From contig CAYIWD010000015.1 in assembly GCA_964367055.1 (NCBI GenBank), forward strand, positions 1 through 14,856: a DNA stretch of 14,856 nucleotides. The letters are read 5' to 3'. This document shows, in pieces, positions 6,209 to 12,601 of this stretch (position 1 is the stretch's first letter; each line of letters begins with the position of its first letter). Below the pieces are notes generated by a model. It saw nothing but the letters and a program-made list of their open reading frames with translations. It was not told the DNA's origin and searched no databases. The stretch is from UM-FILTER-39-64 sp964367055 (lineage in GTDB: Bacteria > Patescibacteriota > Minisyncoccia > UBA6257 > UBA9933). A program made the position numbers and the translations under genes.

Positions 6209-6231
6209 GGATTTTATAGCGATTTTATCCT
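6199..6231 (-). terminator. Weak terminator after the ASCH gene
   Basis: AGGAT (minus strand, 6231-6227) pairs with ATCCT (6212-6208) across a 14-nt loop and is followed by TTGTTTTTTAATT. The stem is short, but the position, 3 bases after the ASCH stop and before the gyrB promoter, fits the end of the hpf-secA transcription unit. Confidence 0.4.
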
Positions 6232-6233
6232 CA

Positions 6234-6665
6234 TTATTTCTTTATTTTTGCGACATTATTAACGGAAATCCACGCTGCCATCGCCCCAAATCCGGTTTTA
6301 TCAATTTCAAATGGTTTTATTCCAGTTGGATTCTTTAAAAATATCAGTATACAATATTTTTTATTTTTGAATCTTTCAAAAAATTCAGGAATTTTCTCTT
6401 TTTCTATTCCATCATTTCTGCCATACTTATCTAATATTTCTTTAACTTTTTTTGGAGTTAAATCGGAAAATTGCATAACCCTACTAGCTTCAGCTTTTAT
6501 CTTTGCTGGCCCTCCAGAATCTTTAAAATAAATTATTTCACCACTTTTAATATTATCCCAAGGTTTGTATTTTTTCTGATACCAGCGTGACTCAATACTT
6601 TTCTCGCCGCTCAAAATCTTATCAGTCAAACCCCAAGATTTTTGCATTATGGCGATGTGTTGCAT
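6234..6665 (-). CDS. ASCH-domain (PUA-like) protein
   Basis: A 143-residue single-domain protein. The N-terminal strand HIAIMQKSW and the motif GEKSIESR at 20-27 match the G-x-K-x-x-E-x-R signature of ASCH domains, a PUA-like beta-barrel fold predicted to bind RNA or modified nucleosides. The C terminus has a TGFGAMAAWISV strand. Some relatives (YqfB type) hydrolyse N4-acetylcytidine, others are uncharacterised; nothing here fixes the substrate. The first Met is kept as the start because the first strand begins right after it. It follows the NUDIX gene after 23 bases and appears to close the operon that starts at hpf. Function beyond the domain call is unknown. Confidence 0.78.
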   Translation of the reverse strand: MQHIAIMQKSWGLTDKILSGEKSIESRWYQKKYKPWDNIKSGEIIYFKDSGGPAKIKAEASRVMQFSDLTPKKVKEILDKYGRNDGIEKEKIPEFFERFKNKKYCILIFLKNPTGIKPFEIDKTGFGAMAAWISVNNVAKIKK

Positions 6666-6688
6666 GTTCCAAATACCCTATAGCACTT

Positions 6689-7135
6689 TTACACTTTATT
6701 CATTAACCACTTAGGGCTATCAATGTAATTTTCTCCTGTCTTATAACAATCGATTCCTTGTCGACACATTTCAAATAATGGCCGTGGTAAATTATCTATC
6801 GCATACCAGTCCCACGATTCGCATTTTTCCGGCTCTAAAACTTCTGGCTTTCCACTTTTCCAATCAGCGATTAAACCGATATGTACATAGTGTTTGGGTA
6901 CGTATTTTGTCACATTTGATAGAAATTGAAATTTAATATTTTCAATCTCTATCCCACATTCCTCTTTTGTCTCTCTTTTCGCACACTTCTCGAATAACTC
7001 CATATACTCAAGATGTCCGCCTGGAAAGGAATATTCGCCTTCTCCATGTGATCCTTTTCTCTTACCAAGTAAAATTTTTCCCTTCTTGAGAATCATTATT
7101 CCTATTCCAACTTTTGGTCTGTTTTGTTGCTTCAT
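6689..7135 (-). CDS. NUDIX hydrolase
   Basis: A 148-residue NUDIX protein. The box at residues 40-62 fits G-x5-E-x7-RE-U-x-EE-x-G-U, with Gly40, Glu46, Arg54-Glu55, the metal-binding Glu58 and Glu59, and Gly61. It is preceded by the strand YSFPGG. Such enzymes hydrolyse nucleoside diphosphates linked to another moiety. The arrangement resembles small MutT-like or 8-oxo-dGTP/dCTP-cleaving members (the C-terminal CESWDWYAIDNLPRPLF segment is typical of that group), but the substrate cannot be assigned from sequence. It starts 9 bases after secA, so it is very probably co-transcribed with it. A weak AGGA lies before the ATG. Confidence 0.9.
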   Translation of the reverse strand: MKQQNRPKVGIGIMILKKGKILLGKRKGSHGEGEYSFPGGHLEYMELFEKCAKRETKEECGIEIENIKFQFLSNVTKYVPKHYVHIGLIADWKSGKPEVLEPEKCESWDWYAIDNLPRPLFEMCRQGIDCYKTGENYIDSPKWLMNKV

Positions 7136-7144
7136 AATTTTATC

Positions 7145-9469
7145 CTACGCCCCGTGACACCTTTTAAACTTTTTTCCCGAACCGCACCAACACGGGTCAT
7201 TGCGGCCAAGTTTTTTGTTAGACACGACTTCTTTTGGTTTTAAATTTAATGCTGGAGCAGGCGAATTTTTCTGCATTTCTTCAATTTTCTCTTTATTTTC
7301 TTCCAGCCATTTATCAAAATTCGCCACCATCTCTTTATATAAAATGTGGCTCTCACGTCTATACTCAATCAATGGATCATGCTGGCCATAAGCTCTTATA
7401 CCCACTGACTCTCTTAATGATTCCAAATTTTCTAAATGATTCATCCATAAAATATCTAACATTCCTAAAATTTGCGGATGAGATTTTTGTTCTAACAAAT
7501 CTTGCCTTTTTTTATAAATCGCATTTCGTTGTTTATCTAAAACATCATCGTAGTCAAGTAAATGTTTTCTAGCGTCAAAATTAAATCCTTCAACTTTTTT
7601 CTGCGCTTCATTGACTGCTCTAGAAACTAATGATGACTCAATAGGTTGGTCTTCTGGTAAATTAAAACTTTCCATTAATGACTTAATTCTGTCGCCGCCA
7701 AAAATCCTCAATAAATCATCCTCTAAAGACAGAAAAAACCTAGAAGTTCCCGCATCTCCTTGCCTGCCGCTTCTGCCCCGAAGTTGGTTGTCAATTCTTC
7801 TCGCTTCATGCCGTTCAGTACCAATCACATAAAGCCCTCCAAGTTCGCAAACCCTTCGACTCTGCTCAGGATCTTGGGGATTGCCCCCTAAGATTATATC
7901 CACTCCACGACCTGCCATGTTGGTCGCCACAGTCACTGCTCCTAATTTTCCGGCTTGAGCAATAATTGAGCCCTCGCGTTCATGGTTTTTAGCGTTTAAA
8001 ACTTCGTGCGGAATACCAGCTCGTTCTAATAAATCCGAAACAATCTCATTATTGGTTATTGAAGTAGTGCCGAGTAAAATCGGCTGACCTTCCTTATGGC
8101 GACTTTTCACTTCTTCAATCATCGCCCGGTATTTTACTTCAAGAGTTTTATAAATAGAGTCAGGATAATCATTTCTAATCAATGGCTTATTCGGCGGCAC
8201 GCTCACTACTTCTAAATTATAAACCTTATGAAATTCTTCGGCTGATGTCTGGGCTGTACCAGTCATCCCTGCGACTTTTTCATATAAACGAAAATAATTC
8301 TGAATAGTAATTTGAGCAAAAGTACGCGATTCCTGCTGCACTTGAACATTTTCTTTAGCTTCAATTGCCTGATGCAAACCAGCCGAATACCTACGGCCAT
8401 ACATTAGTCGGCCAGTAAATTCATCAACAATAATTATTTCGCCATTTTTTACCACATACTGTTTATCGCGATGAAACAATGCCTTAGCTTTTAACGATTC
8501 TTCCAAATAATGAACTAAGCGGAAATTTGCCGGTGAGTAAAGGTCTTTAATTTTTAAAATTTTTTCTACATTATCAATACCTTGGTCAGTGATACTAACG
8601 GTTTTATTTTTTTCATCAACAATATAATCTTCATCTTTTGCCAGTTGTGCCACCACCCTCGCAAAAACTCGGTAATAATCACTGGATTCTGTGTCGGGCG
8701 CCGCTACGATTAAAGGAGTGCGCGCCTCGTCAATTAAAATGCTGTCAACTTCGTCAATAATAACATAAGATGGCTTGCGTTGGGCTTGATTATATAAATC
8801 ATAAGCCAAATTATCCCGTAAATAATCAAAACCAAATTCATGATTAGTGCCATAAGTAATATCAGCCAAATATGCCTCTTTTCGTGAAACCGGCCGAAGA
8901 AAATCCTGAACTATTTTAAAACTGCCTAAAACATCTCGTTCTTTATCTAAATTATTTTGCGTTTCTAACTTTTTAATCTGATATTTTGGGTCGTATGAAT
9001 AAGCGCTTTCATGCGTTAAACAACCAACTGACATTCCCAGCGCGTCATAAATTTGCCCCATCCAAACTGTATCGCGACGCGCCAGATAATCATTAACAGT
9101 TACAAGATGAACGCCCTTACCAATTAAAGCGTTTAAATAAGCCGGAGAAGTAGCAGCCAATGTTTTTCCCTCACCAGTTATCATTTCGGCTATTTTCCCT
9201 TGATGTAAAATAATGCCGCCAATAAGTTGAACATCAAAATGTCTTTGGTTTAAATTTCGCTTTGCCGCTTCTCTAACCAAAGCAAAAGCCTCGACTAATG
9301 CATCATCGAGGCTTTTACCATTTTGAACCGTAATTCTTAAATCCAAACTCTTTTTCTTTAATTCTTCGTCAGTAATTTTTTCTAACTCCGGTTCCAAAGA
9401 ATTAATTAATTTTATATTCTGTCCAAAATCGTATTGCCCGAAAAGTTTTTTTAAAAAATTCAACGCCAT
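7145..9469 (-). CDS. secA: Preprotein translocase ATPase SecA (short form)
   Basis: A 774-residue SecA, the ATPase that pushes unfolded proteins through SecYEG. NBD1 has Walker A TGEGKT at 98-103 and Walker B VIIDEVD at 236-242; between them, around residues 152-198, is an insertion compared with E. coli. NBD2 carries GTERHEARRIDNQLRGRSGR and the FFLSLEDDLLRIFGGDR segment. The C-terminal SEC-C zinc tail RNDPCWCGSGKKFKRCHG is intact. The helical scaffold is present (LDYDDVLDKQRNAIYKKR and later RAYGQHDPLIEYRRES), but the stretch between LLEQKSHPQ and ILWMNHLENLESLR is roughly 90 residues shorter than in E. coli, removing what is normally the helical wing domain. It follows hpf after 5 bases, a common pairing. 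Confidence 0.95.
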   Translation of the reverse strand: MALNFLKKLFGQYDFGQNIKLINSLEPELEKITDEELKKKSLDLRITVQNGKSLDDALVEAFALVREAAKRNLNQRHFDVQLIGGIILHQGKIAEMITGEGKTLAATSPAYLNALIGKGVHLVTVNDYLARRDTVWMGQIYDALGMSVGCLTHESAYSYDPKYQIKKLETQNNLDKERDVLGSFKIVQDFLRPVSRKEAYLADITYGTNHEFGFDYLRDNLAYDLYNQAQRKPSYVIIDEVDSILIDEARTPLIVAAPDTESSDYYRVFARVVAQLAKDEDYIVDEKNKTVSITDQGIDNVEKILKIKDLYSPANFRLVHYLEESLKAKALFHRDKQYVVKNGEIIIVDEFTGRLMYGRRYSAGLHQAIEAKENVQVQQESRTFAQITIQNYFRLYEKVAGMTGTAQTSAEEFHKVYNLEVVSVPPNKPLIRNDYPDSIYKTLEVKYRAMIEEVKSRHKEGQPILLGTTSITNNEIVSDLLERAGIPHEVLNAKNHEREGSIIAQAGKLGAVTVATNMAGRGVDIILGGNPQDPEQSRRVCELGGLYVIGTERHEARRIDNQLRGRSGRQGDAGTSRFFLSLEDDLLRIFGGDRIKSLMESFNLPEDQPIESSLVSRAVNEAQKKVEGFNFDARKHLLDYDDVLDKQRNAIYKKRQDLLEQKSHPQILGMLDILWMNHLENLESLRESVGIRAYGQHDPLIEYRRESHILYKEMVANFDKWLEENKEKIEEMQKNSPAPALNLKPKEVVSNKKLGRNDPCWCGSGKKFKRCHGA

Positions 9470-9474
9470 GTATT

Positions 9475-9798
9475 TTAATGCTTTTCAATTTGTTTTTCTT
9501 TATATTTTTTTATCTCTTGCTGTAATTTATCTCTGACTTTGTCAATCGCTATTCTAATATCCCAATCAGTATCTTCGGCTCTCAAAAGTTTTTTGCCAAT
9601 AGAAAAACTCGCTTCCGCGCAAAAAACATCACCGCTTTTATGATGCTTCGTCGTCCGAGCGATTTCAACAAAAACTTCAATTTCGCTTTCTACCTCAAAT
9701 CTTTTAAGAAAACGGCTAAGAGAACCGATTTTCATTTCTATATATTCACGAATGGCTGGCGTAAGTTCTAAATTTGTGGCTTTGATATCAATTCGCAT
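9475..9798 (-). CDS. hpf: Ribosome hibernation-promoting factor, short form (HPF/RaiA family)
   Basis: A 107-residue protein starting MRIDIKATNLELTPAIREYI, the typical first strand and helix of HPF/YfiA proteins, and ending in a helix-rich basic segment (KVRDKLQQEIKKYKEKQ). It binds the decoding region of the 30S subunit and silences ribosomes in starved cells. The C-terminal dimerisation domain of long HPF is absent, so it corresponds to the short HPF/RaiA type. It is the first gene of hpf-secA-NUDIX-ASCH. A strong promoter lies so close that the predicted transcription start coincides with the ATG, meaning translation may be leaderless; no Shine-Dalgarno site is present. Confidence 0.93.
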   Translation of the reverse strand: MRIDIKATNLELTPAIREYIEMKIGSLSRFLKRFEVESEIEVFVEIARTTKHHKSGDVFCAEASFSIGKKLLRAEDTDWDIRIAIDKVRDKLQQEIKKYKEKQIEKH

Positions 9799-9804
9799 AT
9801 TCTA

Positions 9805-9833
9805 ATTATAAAGCATAATAACATTCGTGTAAA
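9805..9833 (-). promoter_or_regulatory. Strong sigma-70-type promoter for hpf-secA
   Basis: On the minus strand, TTTACA (9833-9828, 5 of 6 to consensus) is followed by a 17-bp spacer and a perfect TATAAT (9810-9805). Six bases separate the -10 from the hpf ATG (9798), so transcription is expected to start at or next to the A of the start codon. The -35 element lies within the short-period repeat at 9823-9862. Confidence 0.8.
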
Positions 9834-9862
9834 TTCGCGTCGTAAGTCGCACTTATCCGCGC
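9823..9862. repeat. Degenerate ~10-nt-period repeat upstream of hpf
   Basis: On the plus strand four successive decamers are related: ATTCGTGTAA, ATTCGCGTCG, TAAGTCGCAC and TTATCCGCGC. The CCGCG-containing unit resembles the one at 11113-11150. It overlaps the hpf -35 element. Confidence 0.4.
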
Positions 9863-9875
9863 TTAAAATAAAAAA

Positions 9876-9915
9876 CCCCTCTTTCTTAAACTTTATTAAA
9901 GTGGGGAAAGAGGGG
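9876..9915 (-). terminator. Strong intrinsic terminator
   Basis: Arms 9876-9885 and 9906-9915 form a perfect 10-bp stem (CCCCTCTTTC with GAAAGAGGGG). A second small stem, ACTTT/AAAGT (9890-9902), lies in its loop. On the minus strand the stem is followed by TTTTTTATTTT. It ends transcription arriving from the 10-codon ORF and probably from the whole tpiA-murB operon, isolating the hpf promoter. Confidence 0.93.
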
Positions 9916-9922
9916 AAGAAAT

Positions 9923-9955
9923 CTATCTCTTCTTTTTGGCTTTTTTCTTCGCCAT
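9923..9955 (-). CDS. Ten-codon lysine-rich ORF (MAKKKAKKKR), micropeptide or leader peptide
   Basis: The ORF reads M-A-K-K-K-A-K-K-K-R and stops at TAG. A good Shine-Dalgarno site (AGGAG, plus-strand 9964-9968) lies 8 nt before the ATG, a signal that most genes in this window lack, and a strong terminator begins 7 bases after the stop. A 7-bp inverted repeat in the leader abuts the site. Six of ten codons are lysine. It may be a genuine basic peptide, or a lysine-codon leader whose translation influences the terminator right behind it. I do not recognise a named family. It is either the last unit of the murB operon or has its own promoter (weak candidate at 10008-10036). Confidence 0.6.
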   Translation of the reverse strand: MAKKKAKKKR

Positions 9956-9963
9956 TTTATCGT

Positions 9964-9993
9964 CTCCTAAACGTTAATATTAATTTACGTTTA
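9964..9993 (-). promoter_or_regulatory. Stem-loop adjoining the Shine-Dalgarno site of the 10-codon ORF
   Basis: TAAACGT (9968-9974) and ACGTTTA (9987-9993) form a perfect 7-bp stem with a 12-nt AT-only loop. On the minus strand the last stem base is also the first base of AGGAG, so folding would directly affect access to the ribosome-binding site. Confidence 0.55.
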
Positions 9994-10007
9994 AGAGTAA
10001 GAATTAT

Positions 10008-10036
10008 TTTATAGTCAACGTTTGATTGCCGACCAA
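10008..10036 (-). promoter_or_regulatory. Possible promoter for the 10-codon ORF
   Basis: On the minus strand TATAAA (10013-10008) lies 17 bp after TTGGTC (10036-10031). Only three bases of the -35 match consensus. The -35 sits in a hairpin of GCCGACC and GGTTGGC (10028-10034 and 10044-10050). A plausible but weak call. Confidence 0.3.
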
Positions 10037-10062
10037 TCAATCAGGTTGGCTTTGCAATACCT

Positions 10063-10118
10063 AATTTCGAAATTGCAAATTGAAGATTAAAGAATTTAAT
10101 TTCTAAATTTTCTAATCT
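10063..10118. repeat. Degenerate 7-nt-period array downstream of murB
   Basis: Eight successive heptamers can be laid out on the plus strand: AATTTCG, AAATTGC, AAATTGA, AGATTAA, AGAATTT, AATTTCT, AAATTTT, CTAATCT. They are loosely related AT-rich units. The array lies in the 211-base gap between murB and the 10-codon ORF and contains the perfect 12-bp palindrome AATTTCGAAATT. Confidence 0.45.
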
Positions 10119-10156
10119 CTACTATTAATTTTAGAACAAATAAAATTGATTGCAAC

Positions 10157-10165
10157 TGTGGATAA
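10157..10165 (-). other. Single sequence identical to the E. coli DnaA box
   Basis: The minus strand reads TTATCCACA, the consensus DnaA box, just after the murB stop codon. No second box, cluster or dnaA gene is seen nearby, so a replication origin is not supported. Confidence 0.25.
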
Positions 10166-10166
10166 C

Positions 10167-11096
10167 TCAAAGACGAACTATTTCTTCTTCTAACTCAATG
10201 TTAAAAATTTTTTTGACTTCTTTTTTTGCCAATTGAATTAAATTTTTAACATCGTTTGCTGTTGCATTTAAAACATTAACGATAAAATTCGGGTGTTTTG
10301 GTGAAATCATTGCTCCGCCATAGGAAATACCTTTTAATCCGGCTTCAGAAATTAAATAAGCCACCGGGATAACCGAAAAGGGGTCGTTTTTAACAACTGC
10401 CTCAAACTTTTTGTGCCGATTTTTGGGCACTTTTTTAATGTCAACATTTTTAAAAATACTGCCAATACTCGGGTATTCCAAGGGCTGATTTTGGTGTCGG
10501 TAATTCATATTTTTTTCAATATTCGCTGACATTTCTTCTCTATTCCCCTTCTTTAAAGTTAAAATGGTTTCCAAAACTATTTCTTTGCCGTCCTTTTTTT
10601 TGAAAATACTGGAGCGATAATTAAAATCACATTCTTGATTATTTCTTTTAATAATTTTTGCTCTTCGCCCAGAAATGTCTAGGCTGACAACTTCATGCAC
10701 GACATCTTTTATTTCTCCGCCGAAAGCGCCGGCATTACCCCTAATTGTTCCGCCCAAAGTGCCGGGAACGCCGGCTAGCCACTCTAAGCCAGATAAATCT
10801 TTAGCAAACGAGTAATTAAGTAATTGAGTAATTGGAACACCAGCTCCAACTCTTAAAACATTCCCACTCTTTTTAATAAATTGAATATCTGGTTTTAAAA
10901 TTAAACCATTAAAGCCGTCATCACTAAATAAAATATTTGTACCGCCACCCAAAATAAAAATCGGAGTTTTAAGTTGCCTGGCTTTTTCAATCGCTTTAAT
11001 TATCTCATCGGTGTTTTCTCCTGAAAAAAAATACCTGGCTGGCCCACCGATTTTATAATGACTATATGAACTTAATTTAATATTTTCTGTGAACAT
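10167..11096 (-). CDS. murB: UDP-N-acetylenolpyruvoylglucosamine reductase
   Basis: A 309-residue FAD enzyme that reduces UDP-GlcNAc-enolpyruvate to UDP-MurNAc with NADPH, the second committed step of peptidoglycan precursor synthesis. The FAD domain has KIGGPARYF at 15-23, ILGGGTNILFSDDGF at 48-62 and LAGVPGTLGGTIRGNAGAFG at 107-126. YRSSIFK at 160-166 supplies the catalytic-region Arg161. GSIFKN at 212-217 contains Ser213, the proton donor of type II MurB. The C terminus has the GGAMISPKHPNFIVN segment and a closing ELEEEIVRL with the expected catalytic Glu. It follows the GtrA-like gene after a 57-base spacer holding a short repeat; no Shine-Dalgarno site is visible. Last full-size gene of its run. 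Confidence 0.95.
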   Translation of the reverse strand: MFTENIKLSSYSHYKIGGPARYFFSGENTDEIIKAIEKARQLKTPIFILGGGTNILFSDDGFNGLILKPDIQFIKKSGNVLRVGAGVPITQLLNYSFAKDLSGLEWLAGVPGTLGGTIRGNAGAFGGEIKDVVHEVVSLDISGRRAKIIKRNNQECDFNYRSSIFKKKDGKEIVLETILTLKKGNREEMSANIEKNMNYRHQNQPLEYPSIGSIFKNVDIKKVPKNRHKKFEAVVKNDPFSVIPVAYLISEAGLKGISYGGAMISPKHPNFIVNVLNATANDVKNLIQLAKKEVKKIFNIELEEEIVRL

Positions 11097-11112
11097 AAAA
11101 ACTAAGCTTAAT

Positions 11113-11150
11113 TTATCCGCGTAAATCAGCGTTTAAATCCGCGTTATCAG
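11113..11150. repeat. Short repeat with an ATCCGCGT-type unit between the GtrA-like gene and murB
   Basis: On the plus strand related units follow each other: ATCCGCGTAA, ATCAGCGTTTAA, ATCCGCGTT, ATCAGC. It fills most of the 57-base intergenic spacer and resembles the repeat upstream of hpf. Confidence 0.5.
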
Positions 11151-11153
11151 CTT

Positions 11154-11762
11154 CTACTTTTTAAAAACAAAAAACTTATAGCCGACAAAATTCCAAACTA
11201 AAGAAATTAGTACTGCTGAAATTGCACCAATGTTTGCCCAACGTTCTGGGGAAAAATTTTCAGGCGCGCCAATAACATTAACAAGTACTGAAGCAGTCGA
11301 TATATTAATTATAAAACCAACAGCACTTACCATTACAAATTGACCGAATTCTTTAAGGCTAGCTTGATTAGATGCCCCGAAAGTCCAATGTTTATTCCAA
11401 AAATAACTGTTAATATTGGCGGCTACAAATGAAATGCTTTTAAACAATGAATACCCGTAGCCAGTAGCAATGCCGGTGGCGATAATTAGAATATTTAAGA
11501 TGCCTAAATCTAAAATAGTATTTAATCCGCCGATGGCTGCAAATTTAGCCAATTGCAATAAAATCGGAAGCCACCGAGCCAATAATGAAGCAATTAACAA
11601 CGCGAAATCGGCAAAAATAGTAAACGCTAAAATAATTAAAATAGCATTATTAAAAGTTATTGTCGTAAAAGGAAATTCTATATTGTTTAATATCGGTAAG
11701 AGTAGCAATCCAATAAAAAAACCAATAATTGAAACGAGTAAATAATCTTTTTTTGTAATCAT
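11154..11762 (-). CDS. GtrA-like multispanning membrane protein
   Basis: A 202-residue integral membrane protein. Residues 70-202 match the GtrA/DPMS-type domain: LAKFAAIGGLNTILDLGI at 71-88, the SYFWNKHWTFG signature at 119-129, FGQFVMVSAVGFIINI at 139-154 and the terminal VWNFVGYKFFVFKK. Four membrane helices are expected in this part. Two further hydrophobic segments (about 7-27 and 38-62) form an N-terminal extension not usual in the family. GtrA proteins are thought to carry lipid-linked sugars across the membrane for cell-surface glycosylation, often beside a glycosyltransferase. None is next to it here, so the substrate is unknown. It follows the alpha/beta hydrolase after 3 bases. Confidence 0.85.
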   Translation of the reverse strand: MITKKDYLLVSIIGFFIGLLLLPILNNIEFPFTTITFNNAILIILAFTIFADFALLIASLLARWLPILLQLAKFAAIGGLNTILDLGILNILIIATGIATGYGYSLFKSISFVAANINSYFWNKHWTFGASNQASLKEFGQFVMVSAVGFIINISTASVLVNVIGAPENFSPERWANIGAISAVLISLVWNFVGYKFFVFKK

Positions 11763-11765
11763 AAT

Positions 11766-12596
11766 TTATTTTATAAATTCAACAATTAATCCTATCAAAT
11801 CCGGCTGGTTTTCCAACATATCAGTGCCGTGGCCGCCGGAATCATAGATTTTAATTTCTGAATCTTTTTTAACTTCATCAGGCAACAATTGATAAAGTTC
11901 AGAATTTTCCTGACTATTATCGTCGTCATCGCGGCTGGAAATAAAAAACACTTTCTGCCCAATTTTTAAATTTTTTACTAATGGCTCGGTTTTAACGCCG
12001 CGATAATTTAAGCCAGCTGAAAGTAAAACTGCCGTTTTAAATTCCGCGTGCTCGCTAATATATTGTAGCAATAAATTAGCGCCAAAGGAAGCGCCGATAA
12101 AAACAATTTTATCTGGTCGAGCCTCACGAGTTTTCATCAAATAATCAACCGTGGCTCCTAAATCAAAAATACTTTTTTGATGCTGGCTATCGGAAAAATT
12201 GAAGTAACCATTCGGTCCCTCATCCGATTCGCCGTGGCCTCGCAAATCAATAGATAAAGATTCATAACCTAAATTTTGTAATCTCTCTGCCAAATCAGCG
12301 TAAGATTCTTTAGTTGATGGCATCATATGAACCAAAATCAGCCAGCCCACTGGATTTTCAACTCCATATAAATTAGCTGCAATTTTTATATTGTCATTTG
12401 TGGTAAGAGAAATTTTTTCCATAGGCACTGGCTGAAATTGACTTGATGTCGTTTCGCTGTTTGTGTACGACTGGACATTATCATTCACTCTATTCTGTTT
12501 ATTCTGAAATAAAGAATTTAAACCAGACAATCCGATAACTGTCACTAAAGACACTAAAATAATTATAGCGCTGATAGTAGATTTCTTGAAAGGCAT
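11766..12596 (-). CDS. Membrane-anchored alpha/beta hydrolase
   Basis: A 276-residue protein with an N-terminal hydrophobic helix (about 8-26), acting as a signal anchor, then a Ser/Thr/Asn/Gln-rich linker to about residue 58, so the catalytic domain probably lies outside the membrane. The alpha/beta hydrolase fold shows the HMMPSTKESYADLA oxyanion region, DLRGHGESDEGP at 117-128, the nucleophile elbow GASFGAN with Ser170, a candidate acid Asp223 in SSRDDDD, and His256 in GGHGTDM. The triad is complete, and the domain most resembles serine aminopeptidase S33/lysophospholipase-like hydrolases. The substrate is unknown. It starts 5 bases after the SIMPL gene and ends 3 bases before the GtrA-like gene, so all three are likely one transcript. 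Confidence 0.87.
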   Translation of the reverse strand: MPFKKSTISAIIILVSLVTVIGLSGLNSLFQNKQNRVNDNVQSYTNSETTSSQFQPVPMEKISLTTNDNIKIAANLYGVENPVGWLILVHMMPSTKESYADLAERLQNLGYESLSIDLRGHGESDEGPNGYFNFSDSQHQKSIFDLGATVDYLMKTREARPDKIVFIGASFGANLLLQYISEHAEFKTAVLLSAGLNYRGVKTEPLVKNLKIGQKVFFISSRDDDDNSQENSELYQLLPDEVKKDSEIKIYDSGGHGTDMLENQPDLIGLIVEFIK

Positions 12597-12601
12597 TTGA
12601 T

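Noticed and set aside
9923..9955. MAKKKAKKKR considered as a tmRNA tag or a ribosomal protein fragment
   Set aside because: No tRNA-like domain or Ala-Ala ending, and the sequence matches no ribosomal protein N terminus I know.
9964..10165. AT-rich spacer with a DnaA box considered as a replication origin
   Set aside because: Only one box, no cluster and no dnaA or dnaN nearby.
11470..11745. Plus-strand 91-codon frame
   Set aside because: Antisense to the GtrA-like gene, which has clear membrane helices and signature motifs.
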